Positions 21,967 through 30,735 of a DNA stretch of 37,643 bases are shown here, piece after piece. Location: NCBI GenBank assembly GCA_020635535.1, contig JACJZP010000025.1, positions 1 to 37,643 of the forward strand. Direction: 5' to 3'. Source of the stretch: Flavobacteriales bacterium. Lineage in GTDB: Bacteria > Bacteroidota > Bacteroidia > UBA10329. Position numbers and translations under genes: made by a program. Numbering within the stretch: the first letter of the stretch is position 1; the number at the start of each line of letters is the position of its first letter. The notes beneath the pieces are model-generated. The model saw only the letters and a list, made by a program, of their open reading frames with translations. It ran no database searches and was not told the origin of the DNA.

Positions 21967-24134
21967 TCCTTCTCTTTCGGTTTGCGTTTCATCTGCCAGA
22001 ATGAGTCGTAAACGCTGCTATTGATCAGGTCTCTGCCATCGCGTTTACGGTAATTGTTGTAGTTGACCAATTGCGGTTCTCCGGTTCGGATATTGAACAC
22101 GATACAGTAGTAATACGTGTCGTAATTGGGCCTCACCAGATAATACACCGCAAACGGAATGGCGGGTGGAATAAGCGCATACAACAGGTAGAAATACATC
22201 AATGGTTTGTTCTCGCGGTAGTTGATGATGCCCGTCCATGCAAAGTGTTCCGTACCATACTTCTCGATCAGGGAATTGACCCTGTCTGTTGCCAGATTGG
22301 CCACTCCAACTTCCAGATCGGTAAAACGGCCATCTACCCATTGGTTCAGGAATGTGATGTCATTGAATTCTTCTACTTGAGATGAATCGACCTCCGTTTG
22401 GTCTATGACCTGAACTTCCATATTAAGGAGTTTGGCTGAACGCCTGATCTGCTTCAGCAATTTGCCCTTGGCAGATTCTGAGTGGAGGAATTTGTGCTGT
22501 TGTTTTTTCCTTAGGTCGAGTTTGGAATAGGTTGGAGAGACCACCACAACCTTGTCAATGCCAAGAGAGAATCCGTGATTTTTCCAATGGCGCAGGTTGT
22601 TCTTGTTAGACTGTTCTTCCGGATCGAAGACCTCTCTTTCAGCACCCCAATATTTCTGTTCAAGGCTATCGAACTGCTCTTTGAAAGCATCATTATCAAA
22701 AAGATCTACCAACGCATACTTGACCATGCCGAGACGCGGATTCTGCTTGGCCTTTTCCTTCAACCTATCGTACTTGCTGGTAATGTTGGTGGTGTCTGGT
22801 GTATCCCAACCATCAGGTGGTGGAGTTTGAGAAAACATTCCCGGCACGTAAAATCTTCCCATCAGATCTTCCATCAGGTCGTTGCTCATGGTGGTAACGT
22901 CCTTGTCTTCAGGAATCTCAGTTCGTAAACGCCACAGATAACCGGTTGCCAGAATGCAAAGCTCTTCTGGTTTCAGTTGGTACAGGAGGTGAAAAAGCTG
23001 CTGCGATTCACCTTCTATGTGCGAATAACCCGGATGTACAAAACCATAATTACCTCCAGATTTGAACTTGGAAAGCCGATAAAGCGCACGCGCAACTGCC
23101 TTTTTCAAATAGCGGTTGTCTGGAAAATGCTGTTGCAGCAGAAACGTGTTGTAAATGCTTTTTACGGGGCTGTTCGATTGTAAGTAAAGTTCCGTCAGTT
23201 CGAAGCGGCAAATGTTTCTGATCTCTTCAAATTGTGCTTCACCCAAAACGTAATTTCCACCTTCATCGTTCTCCGTTGCCAGTGCTGTAAGTAGCAGCTG
23301 TTTCCTATCTCTCGGACTAGGGTGCGAAGTGCTTTCAACCACATCAGACATGGCCTCAACAGACCTTACATTATTGAGGTAGTAAGAATCATGAATCCTG
23401 TAAAATGCCGTGTTGAAATAGTCGCGGTCGAAGGGAATATCATCGAAAGGAAGGTGTGCATAGCGCATCACTTCAAAAACATTGGCAAGGCTGCTTGTGC
23501 TGTACCCGGTGGTCAAGAAACGTTGCAAACCAAGCTTGTCTGCTTCCTGTTCCAGATCTTTGGAGTACTGGCTCTGCTCCAACAGCTTTGAATCAAAACT
23601 GGTGCGCTTGATAGCTTCACCATTCTTCAATTCCTCATTCTGTATGTATGCGTTGATGACGTGTTTTTCCGTGTAATGCGCAATCTCGTGGCATAGCACA
23701 AAGGCCAGTTGGGCTTCGTTTTCCAGCTGCGCGATGAGGCCCAGATTCACGAGGATGATACCGTCATCTGTTGTGAATGAGTTCACAATGGACGACCGTA
23801 CGGAATAAACACGGATCTGTTTTCTCAGCTCCGGATTGTCTTTCAGCACTTCGTCCAAAACCGCATTCAGGTATGCTGTAACAGGATCGTTGAACAGAAC
23901 CCGACCACTGTGAAGCACCTGATCGATCAGAAAATTGCTTTCCAAGAAAAAGTCTTCCTTGGCTTTTCTTGAGCGGGTTTCTTCTTTGAGACCTTCTCTC
24001 GCTGCTCTGAATTTTTCAGAAGCACCCATGGTAATATCCCTTGGAATTTCTCCTGATGGTTGCAGCGGTTCGTAATTATCCGATTGCTGGCCGAATAGGA
24101 AGGTTGGCGCAAGCAACATGACCATCAAGACCAA
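21963..24134 (-). CDS. Large M48-family metalloprotease, exported or membrane-associated
   Basis: The N-terminal third contains the zinc motif HEIAH (149-153) in QLAFVLCHEIAHYTEKHV and the third-ligand region LEQEADKLGLQ (about 194-204), as in M48 proteases of the BepA/Oma1 type. A hydrophobic leader LAPTFLFGQ precedes it. The long remainder (about 250-720) has no recognised domain, apart from a hydrophobic segment near 655-680 (YFYLLYALIPPAIPFAVYYL). At 723 residues it is well above the usual M48 length. The start is uncertain: 24134 is TTG, with ATGs at 24125 and 24119, and none gives a basic N-terminus. It may act in outer-membrane protein quality control with the barrel protein encoded next. 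Confidence 0.8.
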   Translation of the reverse strand: MVLMVMLLAPTFLFGQQSDNYEPLQPSGEIPRDITMGASEKFRAAREGLKEETRSRKAKEDFFLESNFLIDQVLHSGRVLFNDPVTAYLNAVLDEVLKDNPELRKQIRVYSVRSSIVNSFTTDDGIILVNLGLIAQLENEAQLAFVLCHEIAHYTEKHVINAYIQNEELKNGEAIKRTSFDSKLLEQSQYSKDLEQEADKLGLQRFLTTGYSTSSLANVFEVMRYAHLPFDDIPFDRDYFNTAFYRIHDSYYLNNVRSVEAMSDVVESTSHPSPRDRKQLLLTALATENDEGGNYVLGEAQFEEIRNICRFELTELYLQSNSPVKSIYNTFLLQQHFPDNRYLKKAVARALYRLSKFKSGGNYGFVHPGYSHIEGESQQLFHLLYQLKPEELCILATGYLWRLRTEIPEDKDVTTMSNDLMEDLMGRFYVPGMFSQTPPPDGWDTPDTTNITSKYDRLKEKAKQNPRLGMVKYALVDLFDNDAFKEQFDSLEQKYWGAEREVFDPEEQSNKNNLRHWKNHGFSLGIDKVVVVSPTYSKLDLRKKQQHKFLHSESAKGKLLKQIRRSAKLLNMEVQVIDQTEVDSSQVEEFNDITFLNQWVDGRFTDLEVGVANLATDRVNSLIEKYGTEHFAWTGIINYRENKPLMYFYLLYALIPPAIPFAVYYLVRPNYDTYYYCIVFNIRTGEPQLVNYNNYRKRDGRDLINSSVYDSFWQMKRKPKEKE

Positions 24135-24178
24135 TGTCTTGAAGCCATGACCGACTATGACTTTTACCGGACTGATGA

Positions 24179-24730
24179 TTACAATGTACGAAGCAGAAAT
24201 GCCAACACCGAAATGCTCATGAGAATGAGCCCCAGAACTACAACAACGTTGACTCTCAGTAGGCTTTTCGCCTTTACATTTTCGTGAGAAACCGAATGCA
24301 CCAGCTCAGAGCCAAGCTGTTTGAACACATCTAGAAGCCCATCATTGCCTGCGCTGATAATGCGTTTGCGAGCAATTGCAACGATCACAAAAAACAAGAA
24401 TGCCAAGCCAAGTGCGCCAAGCGCCAGATATACAATGGCTCTTTCATTGGCACTATGATCTCGGTTGCGTGCAGCCAACCGACCAACCGTTTCATCATAA
24501 CTGGATATGATCTGTGAGTCAATGCTGATGATCTCATCGCGGATCTCGTTGGCTCTGAAACTTTGCTGAGCACTGAGTTTAAGTGAGTCAGCAGTTAGCG
24601 TCTTCAATTCGCGAAGCAGTTCTTTACGCTGCTCTTTCAGTTGATGTGTCAGGCCAATATCTGCAAAGGCGTACGGTGAGACAAATGCTAGTCCCAGAAT
24701 CAAAATCGATATTCGAAATAATTCTTTCAC
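24179..24730 (-). CDS. Membrane protein with coiled coil, unknown function
   Basis: A 183-aa protein. The N-terminus is a signal peptide (MKELFRISILILGLAFVSPYAFA), followed by a charged coiled-coil region (about 27-75, HQLKEQRKELLRELKTL). A transmembrane helix is at about 96-117 (IVYLALGALGLAFLFFVIVA). A cytoplasmic-looking stretch follows, then a second helix at the C-terminus (about 158-180, VNVVVVLGLILMSISVLAFL). It precedes the M48 protease gene by 44 bases on the same strand and probably belongs with it. Family not recognised. Confidence 0.65.
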   Translation of the reverse strand: MKELFRISILILGLAFVSPYAFADIGLTHQLKEQRKELLRELKTLTADSLKLSAQQSFRANEIRDEIISIDSQIISSYDETVGRLAARNRDHSANERAIVYLALGALGLAFLFFVIVAIARKRIISAGNDGLLDVFKQLGSELVHSVSHENVKAKSLLRVNVVVVLGLILMSISVLAFLLRTL

Positions 24731-24782
24731 CGAATAAAAAATTGGGAGGATGTTCTTTACAACAGCCTCCCTTTTTGCTCTG

Positions 24783-24857
24783 TGAGCACTACTGGATTCG
24801 AACCAGTGACCCCCACCCTGTCAAGGTGATGCTCTAAACCAACTGAGCTAAGCGCCC
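24783..24857 (-). tRNA. tRNA-Val (anticodon GAC)
   Basis: On the minus strand the sequence starts GGGCGCTTAGCTCAGTTGG and folds as a cloverleaf. The acceptor stem is GGGCGCT with AGTGCTC (two G-U pairs). The anticodon arm is TCACC-TTGACAG-GGTGG with anticodon GAC, and the T arm is ACTGG-TTCGAAT-CCAGT. The 3' CCA is not encoded, as is common in Bacteroidota. Confidence 0.95.
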
Positions 24858-24973
24858 TAAACTGGTCGCAAAAATAGCTTTATCCGCCTAAATACTCGCG
24901 CAGGTAGCTTCGAAAACTGTAACTTTCGGCATTGAATTGATTCAAACTAACTGTGAATAAAATCCATTACCGA

Positions 24974-26773
24974 ATGCGAATCTTGCGCAACACGTTCAAA
25001 ACGGTTTTCTCGGCAATCTGTCTTCTTATAGCGTCAACCACTTTGGCTCAGGACAATGTGGGTATCGGAACCATAACTCCAGACCCCAGTGCATTGCTTG
25101 AAATACAGGCCTTGGATAAAGGTCTTCTGATTCCGAGAACAGACACGCTATCTATCACCAACCCGGCCACAGGATTGTTGATCTACACTGTTACAGATAG
25201 TAGTTTCTGGTATTTCGATGGTATTGTTTGGAGAAGAGGCGTGGGCCCTGAGGGTCCGGAAGGTCCGCTCATTCCTGGTCTGCATGGTCAAACCATGCGT
25301 TACGATACCGTATTCTTTGATGATTGGGTGGCCAACAGTTTCATCTGGAACAACGAGTACCACGTTGGTATCAACACCGATCAACCCGACTCAAGTGCCA
25401 TTCTGCATTTGGTTGCCGAAGGAAAAGGTTTCCTCGCACCGCAGATGGACGAAACGTCAAGAGACAACATCCAGAATCCTGCCGTTGGGTTGGTTATTGT
25501 GAACACAACCGACAGTACCGTAGACTATTTCAATGGCACATGCTGGTTGCCAACGTTTGCGCAAGGTTGTGATGATTGCTACCTGAACATAACCCCAAGT
25601 AGCACGGCAGACACCATAGACCGTGTGGTTTCTCCAACCGAGAATATTACGTTGGATATTGTTCAGACCGTGGGAAACCCACAGCAGATTGCCATTTCAA
25701 TTCCAACCAACTTGCCATCTGGGCTAACGGCTACCATTACACCGAATCCAGCACCTTCCACGGGCGTAGTGGATATTGAATTTGAAGCGTCTCCGTTCGC
25801 TCCTGCAGGAACTTACCCCATTGTAATTCAGGTGCTCTGTAACAACAGCGTTTACAACATAGTTTACTCGCTTACCATAGAGCCTTGTTACGAGATCGAT
25901 GTGGTGAATAGCGTCTTTAATTACGATCTGGCAACAGCATTCTATCAGGCCAATCCTACCGTGCCAAGTAGTGTTTCGGTTTGTGTTGTCAATACGGTTC
26001 AGCCAGGGGTTCTGATAACCAGTCAAGATGCAACGCAGCCTGCATATACCATCGGAAACCTGGCACCGGGTTCTGTAGTGGCTTTGGTCAATGACGGATA
26101 CATTATCGGTAGAGGTGGAGATGGTGGTGTTGCGTACGATCCGGCAAACGGATTTACCGGAGATGGAGAAGATGGGGGAGATGCAGTTAACGCAACGCTT
26201 GATGCTACCATCGTGAATAACGCGGCCATTTATGGCGGTGGAGGTGGTGGAGGCTCCATGGCATTCTCACTTGCCTATACAACACCCTCTATCCCGATTA
26301 TCGGTTCTATTACCATTGGGTTCTTTGTTGGTTCTGGTGGTGGCGGTGGCGCTGGCCTTGGAGAAGGTGGAGACTACAACACCAACCTGTTCATTGGTTT
26401 TGCAGTGTATGATGAAGGTGAGGATGGAACTGGTGGAATCGGTGGTGTTCAGGGACAAGGAGGTCAGTTGAATGCGCCATTCAATTTTACCGTGAGCATT
26501 GCTACAGTTACAATAACTCCGAACACGAATGGAGGTGATGGTGGTCCTTACGGTTTTGCTGGAACACAAGGTTCTTTCGGTCTGTCGTTAACAGTAACTA
26601 TTACCGTGCCTATTATCGGTAACATTCCAATTGGTCCTATCAACATTCCAATACCTGTTCCGCCACCATTGGCAGGTGAGGGTGGTTACGCGATCAAACA
26701 CTTCGGAAATACCATCAATATTCCAGACAACATTTACAACACGTCTCAACTTAAAGGACAGGTTGGACCATGA
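24974..26773 (+). CDS. Secreted glycine-rich protein resembling phage tail-fibre adhesin tips
   Basis: About 599 aa from ATG 24974 with signal peptide MRILRNTFKTVFSAICLLIA; a GTG at 24953 is an alternative start. Residues to about 200 contain NVGIGTITPDPSALLEIQAL and a short GPEGPEGP, typical of Bacteroidota fibre-like proteins. A beta domain follows, then from about 340 SVCVVNTVQPGVLI and NDGYIIGRGGDGG lead into glycine-rich stretches (GGGGGGGS, GSGGGGGAGLGEGG, GGTGGIGGVQGQGG). The end is AGEGGYAIKHFGNTINIP and LKGQVGP. Polyglycine blocks with I.NNAAIYGGGGG-type spacers resemble the glycine-rich tips of phage tail fibres or gp38-type adhesins. No T9SS domain is seen, and no other phage gene is near. 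Confidence 0.75.
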   Translation: MRILRNTFKTVFSAICLLIASTTLAQDNVGIGTITPDPSALLEIQALDKGLLIPRTDTLSITNPATGLLIYTVTDSSFWYFDGIVWRRGVGPEGPEGPLIPGLHGQTMRYDTVFFDDWVANSFIWNNEYHVGINTDQPDSSAILHLVAEGKGFLAPQMDETSRDNIQNPAVGLVIVNTTDSTVDYFNGTCWLPTFAQGCDDCYLNITPSSTADTIDRVVSPTENITLDIVQTVGNPQQIAISIPTNLPSGLTATITPNPAPSTGVVDIEFEASPFAPAGTYPIVIQVLCNNSVYNIVYSLTIEPCYEIDVVNSVFNYDLATAFYQANPTVPSSVSVCVVNTVQPGVLITSQDATQPAYTIGNLAPGSVVALVNDGYIIGRGGDGGVAYDPANGFTGDGEDGGDAVNATLDATIVNNAAIYGGGGGGGSMAFSLAYTTPSIPIIGSITIGFFVGSGGGGGAGLGEGGDYNTNLFIGFAVYDEGEDGTGGIGGVQGQGGQLNAPFNFTVSIATVTITPNTNGGDGGPYGFAGTQGSFGLSLTVTITVPIIGNIPIGPINIPIPVPPPLAGEGGYAIKHFGNTINIPDNIYNTSQLKGQVGP

Positions 26774-26796
26774 TATTTAAGATTAAAAGCATCGAA

Positions 26797-27390
26797 ATGA
26801 AAGCTTCAAAAGTGCTATCAACCCTCATGCTGATCCTTGGCGGTGTTTCCTTTGCCTTCGCTCAGTCTTCATTTGAAGGGGTAATCACATACAACACAAC
26901 CAATGCATCCATTGATGAGAATGCAACCGTAAAATGGTACCATGCGAATGGTAACAATCTGATGGAATTCGATTCTCGGGCTGGAGATCAGAGCTACAAG
27001 TATGCTATGATCATGGGCAGTAATGATGAAAGCGTTTTCATGAAATCGGATATCGGTTCTCAGGAGGTTTCTGGAATTACCGGTGAGGAGGTTTTTACCT
27101 CTGGAAAGTTCATCAGAAAGATGAATGTGAAAGAAGCAGGTTATGATTGTGAAATGTTGATGTTCAAATCGAACGGAAACGACCTGACCTATTGGGTTAC
27201 TGACGGCATTGGCATGACTTATAGCGACCTGCCTAAACTGATGAGAAACAACATGCCAAGTTTAGCTGGTATCAGTACTGGAATTCCTATCAAAATGGAA
27301 TTGCGAGATGCAAGTGGCAATCTGCTCAGAAGTCAGAGTCTTGTTTCGGTGGAGGAGAGATCGATCGATAAATCAAAGTTTGCCAAGTAA
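26797..27390 (+). CDS. Secreted DUF4412-like protein
   Basis: A protein of 197 aa from ATG 26797 with signal peptide MKASKVLSTLMLILGGVSFA. The mature start SFEGVITYNTT and the layout (GNNLMEFDSRAGDQSYKYAM ... GYDCEMLMFKSNGNDLTYWV) resemble the DUF4412/GLPGLI-type secreted proteins of Bacteroidota. An upstream ATG at 26770 overlaps the preceding stop (ATGA) but would put charged residues ahead of the signal peptide. It is probably translated together with the glycine-rich protein and is followed by a terminator. Biochemical role unknown. Confidence 0.7.
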   Translation: MKASKVLSTLMLILGGVSFAFAQSSFEGVITYNTTNASIDENATVKWYHANGNNLMEFDSRAGDQSYKYAMIMGSNDESVFMKSDIGSQEVSGITGEEVFTSGKFIRKMNVKEAGYDCEMLMFKSNGNDLTYWVTDGIGMTYSDLPKLMRNNMPSLAGISTGIPIKMELRDASGNLLRSQSLVSVEERSIDKSKFAK

Positions 27391-27409
27391 TACAGCAATT
27401 GAATCATAG

Positions 27410-27440
27410 AATAAGGCACGCAACGCGTGCCTTATTTGTT
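27410..27440 (+). terminator. Rho-independent terminator
   Basis: A perfect 12-bp stem AATAAGGCACGC / GCGTGCCTTATT with a 3-base loop (AAC) is followed by TGTTT. It starts 20 bases after the DUF4412-like stop and 45 bases before the hydrolase start. Confidence 0.88.
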
Positions 27441-27454
27441 TAAACCCATAGAAG

Positions 27455-28603
27455 ATGAAAAAGCTCCTGAAAGTTTTCGGTTGGTTAGTTGCTATAATCG
27501 GGTTGGTTATTGGTGGACTGTATTTCTCAGGAAATCAGTTTTTGATCAAAGGCCTTTGGGCAGCCTATTTGCACGGAAACACTTCGGCTACCATAAGTGA
27601 TGCACAGTTTTTTGACACCAGAACGGTCGAAGCGGGAACTCCTGCACCTTGGAAGGTTTCCGAATTCTATTATGAATGGGATATTACCGGTGATCTTAGA
27701 AAATCGCTTGAGGAAACCCAGACCGTTGCTTTTCTCATGATCAAGGATGGAGAGATCGTATTTGAGGAATACTGGGATGGTTATTCGGATTCATCCCGTA
27801 GCAACTCATTCAGCATGGCCAAGAGCATTACCACCATGTTGGTTCAATGTGCCATTCAGGACGGATACTTCAAAAGCTGGGATCAAAAGGTAAAGGAGTT
27901 TCTTCCAGAGTTGAAAGGTGAGTTTGCGGACGTTCTTACATTGAGAAACCTCTGTACCATGACAGCAGGTTTGGACTTCAACGAGCATTATACCAACCCA
28001 TTCGACATCACTGCAAAGCTGTATTACGGTCCGGACGTTGAGAAGCTGATGTTGGATAATGTGCCAGTAATCCGTAAGCCAGGATTGGAATCATTCGAGT
28101 ATCAGAGTGGAGCTACGCAATTGCTCGGTCTGTGTTTGATGCGCGCCACAGGAAGAACGGAAGCAGAATATGCGTCCGAGAAATTGTGGAAGCCACTTGG
28201 TGCTGAGCATTCAGCCGAATGGCACTTGGATAGCAAGAATGGTAAGGAACTTTCATTCTGCTGTTTCAATTCCAATGCACGTGACTTTGCCCGTTTCGGA
28301 CAGATGATGTTGCAGCATGGAAATTTCAATGGCACTCAAATTCTAGATTCAGCGTTTGTTGATACGGCTACTGTTCCGTTTGCGGTACCGTATTACGGCC
28401 ACAGTTTCTGGATCTGTGATGATTACGGAACGCATGTTTTCTATCAGCGAGGCATTCTCGGTCAGTACGTTATCGTCATTCCAGAATATGAGATGGTAAT
28501 TGTGCGTCTAGGTCACATGCGCTTAGGTAGCGACATGAATCACTCAATCGATTTCAGAAAGATCCTGGAAGAGGTATTGAAAGAGCTTAGAGGAGGTGTT
28601 TGA
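27455..28603 (+). CDS. Class C beta-lactamase-fold serine hydrolase, membrane-anchored
   Basis: A 382-aa protein with an N-terminal membrane anchor (about 5-25, LKVFGWLVAIIGLVIGGLYF). The SxxK motif is SMAK (Ser120, Lys123) in NSFSMAKSITTMLV. The second motif is YQS (216-218) instead of YxN, a variant common in esterase/peptidase members. FARFGQMMLQHGNFNGTQIL and GHSFWICDD are typical of the family. The third KTG/HxG motif is not obvious; RGILGQYV sits in its place. It probably acts as an esterase or D-amino-acid peptidase in the periplasm rather than as a resistance enzyme. It stands alone after a terminator. Confidence 0.85.
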   Translation: MKKLLKVFGWLVAIIGLVIGGLYFSGNQFLIKGLWAAYLHGNTSATISDAQFFDTRTVEAGTPAPWKVSEFYYEWDITGDLRKSLEETQTVAFLMIKDGEIVFEEYWDGYSDSSRSNSFSMAKSITTMLVQCAIQDGYFKSWDQKVKEFLPELKGEFADVLTLRNLCTMTAGLDFNEHYTNPFDITAKLYYGPDVEKLMLDNVPVIRKPGLESFEYQSGATQLLGLCLMRATGRTEAEYASEKLWKPLGAEHSAEWHLDSKNGKELSFCCFNSNARDFARFGQMMLQHGNFNGTQILDSAFVDTATVPFAVPYYGHSFWICDDYGTHVFYQRGILGQYVIVIPEYEMVIVRLGHMRLGSDMNHSIDFRKILEEVLKELRGGV

Positions 28604-28676
28604 AACTTGGCGTCTTGTATCGCAAAACACGGTAGATGAATGAACCGATGTCATTTCAGCAAAGTTCCTTCATGAT

Positions 28677-29975
28677 TTATCTTCTGAATTCCAATCCTGT
28701 TCCAGCGCAGTAATAGCATGATGACTTACCTACACCGTCACATTGGGTACATGGAGCGTTGCCTGTATTATGGCACCAACTACATTCGATCTTGCCCTTT
28801 CCAAAACAGCTTGAGCAGGTAACTTTGGTGGTGCCAAGAGTATATTTGACTCCACTCCCGTTGCACACCCTGCACGATTTACCAGCGTTACCCTGACATG
28901 AATTACATGTTCTGCTGCCCGCACCTCTGCAGGTCGAACACGAACTTCCTCCGTTGCCTCCGCACTTGTAACAGTTAACCAATTCACCATCCTCAGATTG
29001 AACCTTACGTCTCAATTCTGCGAATCGACTTTCCCGGTTACGATTCTGCTCCTCAATCCTTCTGCGCTGACCATCGTCTATTGACTTCCTGACGGATGAT
29101 GAAACACTCGAATGTAAGTTTCCGATAGCTTCGGCTCTTGCCCGCGATTGAGCATTCAACTGCCTCAGTTGTTCCTCTCGTCTGGCATCGGCTTCACGGG
29201 TTCTTTGCTCTACCACCTGTTGCTGTTGCTGACGTTGTTCCTGCTGTTGCTGTAGTTGTTGCTGCCTTTGACCGTTTGCTGCATTCTGAATATCCGTATT
29301 GATCTGTTGTAGTTGCACCTCATCCTTCTGAAGGTCTTCATACAATCTGTTTATCTCATCAAAGCTGTGGTCTTGCACACTTGTAAGCATGCCGAGTAAC
29401 TCACCTGCTTTTCTCTCAGAATTTTGCAGTGTTCTCCAATATTCCTTGGATATGTCTCCAGGTAGGGAGTAGCCTCTACTCAAGGCCTGCCTTGTGTTTG
29501 CCAACAATTCCTTTATCCGCTTGTAGAAGTTTCGAGCATTTTTTACCAATTCCGTCTTCAATTGCTCGTTGGCTGAAGATGATTGGCTCCCAGAACATGT
29601 ACTCTCATCTTGAAGATATATGCTGAAATTATTTTCATCCCATAGAAAACATTCCTTTTGTGGGCTTCTTCTCTTACTAAGGGCCACCTCCAAGGCTTTT
29701 TCATAAGTATGAAACATGTCCAGTCCGCTATGTTGCCCGCCTGGGCAAGGTTCCCAACGCACGTACCAGCAGTTTCTGCATTCGTAGTTTATCGGCATAC
29801 ATCTTTTGGAGATCTCTCCTTTGCACTTTACATCACGCATCTCAAAACCAACCGGACAACCACTTTGGGCCTGCGCGGTTTCTGTTAGAGCAGATAGACT
29901 TAACAAGAGTGCCCATGTTAATTGCAATATCGGTATTCGGGGTATCAATCGGTTTTTCAAAATATGATGAGCCAT
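28677..29975 (-). CDS. Exported coiled-coil protein with a DnaJ-like zinc-finger region (eight CxxC)
   Basis: 432 aa from the ATG at 29975, chosen because it gives a signal peptide (NRLIPRIPILQLTWALLLSL ... AQA) and avoids overlap with the upstream TPR gene. The frame is open back to 30074. A Cys-rich N-terminal part (GCPVGFEMRDVKCKGE, ECRNCWYVRWEPCPGG) comes first. A long coiled coil with a Gln-rich block (QQQLQQQQEQRQQQQQ, about 230-250) follows. The C-terminal 110 residues have CYKC, CSTC, CNSC, CRVC, CSSC, CSWC, CTQC and CYYC, spaced by GxG as in DnaJ zinc fingers, which normally have four CxxCxGxG. No J domain is present. A zinc- or thiol-dependent periplasmic role is possible; unproven. 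Confidence 0.75.
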   Translation of the reverse strand: MAHHILKNRLIPRIPILQLTWALLLSLSALTETAQAQSGCPVGFEMRDVKCKGEISKRCMPINYECRNCWYVRWEPCPGGQHSGLDMFHTYEKALEVALSKRRSPQKECFLWDENNFSIYLQDESTCSGSQSSSANEQLKTELVKNARNFYKRIKELLANTRQALSRGYSLPGDISKEYWRTLQNSERKAGELLGMLTSVQDHSFDEINRLYEDLQKDEVQLQQINTDIQNAANGQRQQQLQQQQEQRQQQQQVVEQRTREADARREEQLRQLNAQSRARAEAIGNLHSSVSSSVRKSIDDGQRRRIEEQNRNRESRFAELRRKVQSEDGELVNCYKCGGNGGSSCSTCRGAGSRTCNSCQGNAGKSCRVCNGSGVKYTLGTTKVTCSSCFGKGKIECSWCHNTGNAPCTQCDGVGKSSCYYCAGTGLEFRR

Positions 29976-30024
29976 TATTTTATGATTAAGTGCAGTGCCG
30001 AGCTTGTACATTTCAGAATGTGAA

Positions 30025-30735
30025 CTAATTACAATGCTTAGCAATTTGACTAAATGTGGTTTCTGTTGGGTCAATTTCTAGAAGAGTACGCCAGTCGGAA
30101 CACGCTGCATCAATCTTTCCTACTTTTTTGTAAGCCAACGCTCTTACTCTTAAGGCTACACCCTCTTGCGGATTTAGTGTCAAAGCATTTGTACAAGCCA
30201 TAATCGCCTCTTCAAATCTTTCGAGAAGAAAAAGGACATAGCCAGAAGACGTATGAGCCTCGGAATTTGTAGGCTCAAGTTCGATTGCTTCAGAATAATC
30301 TTCTAATGCCCCAGCATAATCTTCAAAACCTTGCCTTAACATCGCTCTATTTAGACGCACCTCAACATTGTTTGGGTAATCGCGTATCAATTGGGCGTAA
30401 ATGGAGTATGCCTTCTCGGGTTCTCTGCTCAGCTCCAAACAAAATGCGATATTGGCTAATGCCTCATAATGCAATTCTTTGTCTGAATCAGCTACCCTCT
30501 GATAGTCAACAATGGCACCGTCATAATCGGATAATTTACGTTTAGAGTCGCCTCTACGCATGTATGCTTCAGAGTAAGACGGGTCAATAGTTATTGCTTT
30601 CGTAAATTCATCTACTGCTTCGAAGTAGTTGGTTTCTTCGTAGAGTTCAATTCCATTAGTGTAATGAATCATTGCCTGGGCTTGAGTTCGACTAATTATG
30701 AACGCCAATGGGACACATAGCAAAAGCTGTTTCAT
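30025..30735 (-). CDS. Exported tetratricopeptide-repeat protein
   Basis: A 236-aa protein with signal peptide MKQLLLCVPLAFIISRTQAQ. At least five TPR units follow, for example YFEAVDEFTKAITIDPSYSE, YDGAIVDYQRVADSDKELHY and YAGALEDYSEAIELEPTNSE. TPRs mediate protein contacts, and here they should act in the periplasm. The start overlaps the end of the previous gene by 4 bases, so it is part of the minus-strand train that begins near 34588 or 34040. Confidence 0.85.
   Translation of the reverse strand: MKQLLLCVPLAFIISRTQAQAMIHYTNGIELYEETNYFEAVDEFTKAITIDPSYSEAYMRRGDSKRKLSDYDGAIVDYQRVADSDKELHYEALANIAFCLELSREPEKAYSIYAQLIRDYPNNVEVRLNRAMLRQGFEDYAGALEDYSEAIELEPTNSEAHTSSGYVLFLLERFEEAIMACTNALTLNPQEGVALRVRALAYKKVGKIDAACSDWRTLLEIDPTETTFSQIAKHCN

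Noticed and set aside
27455..28603. The hydrolase as an antibiotic-resistance beta-lactamase.
   Set aside because: It has SxxK but YQS in place of YxN and no clear KTG motif, plus a membrane anchor; the esterase/peptidase type is more likely.
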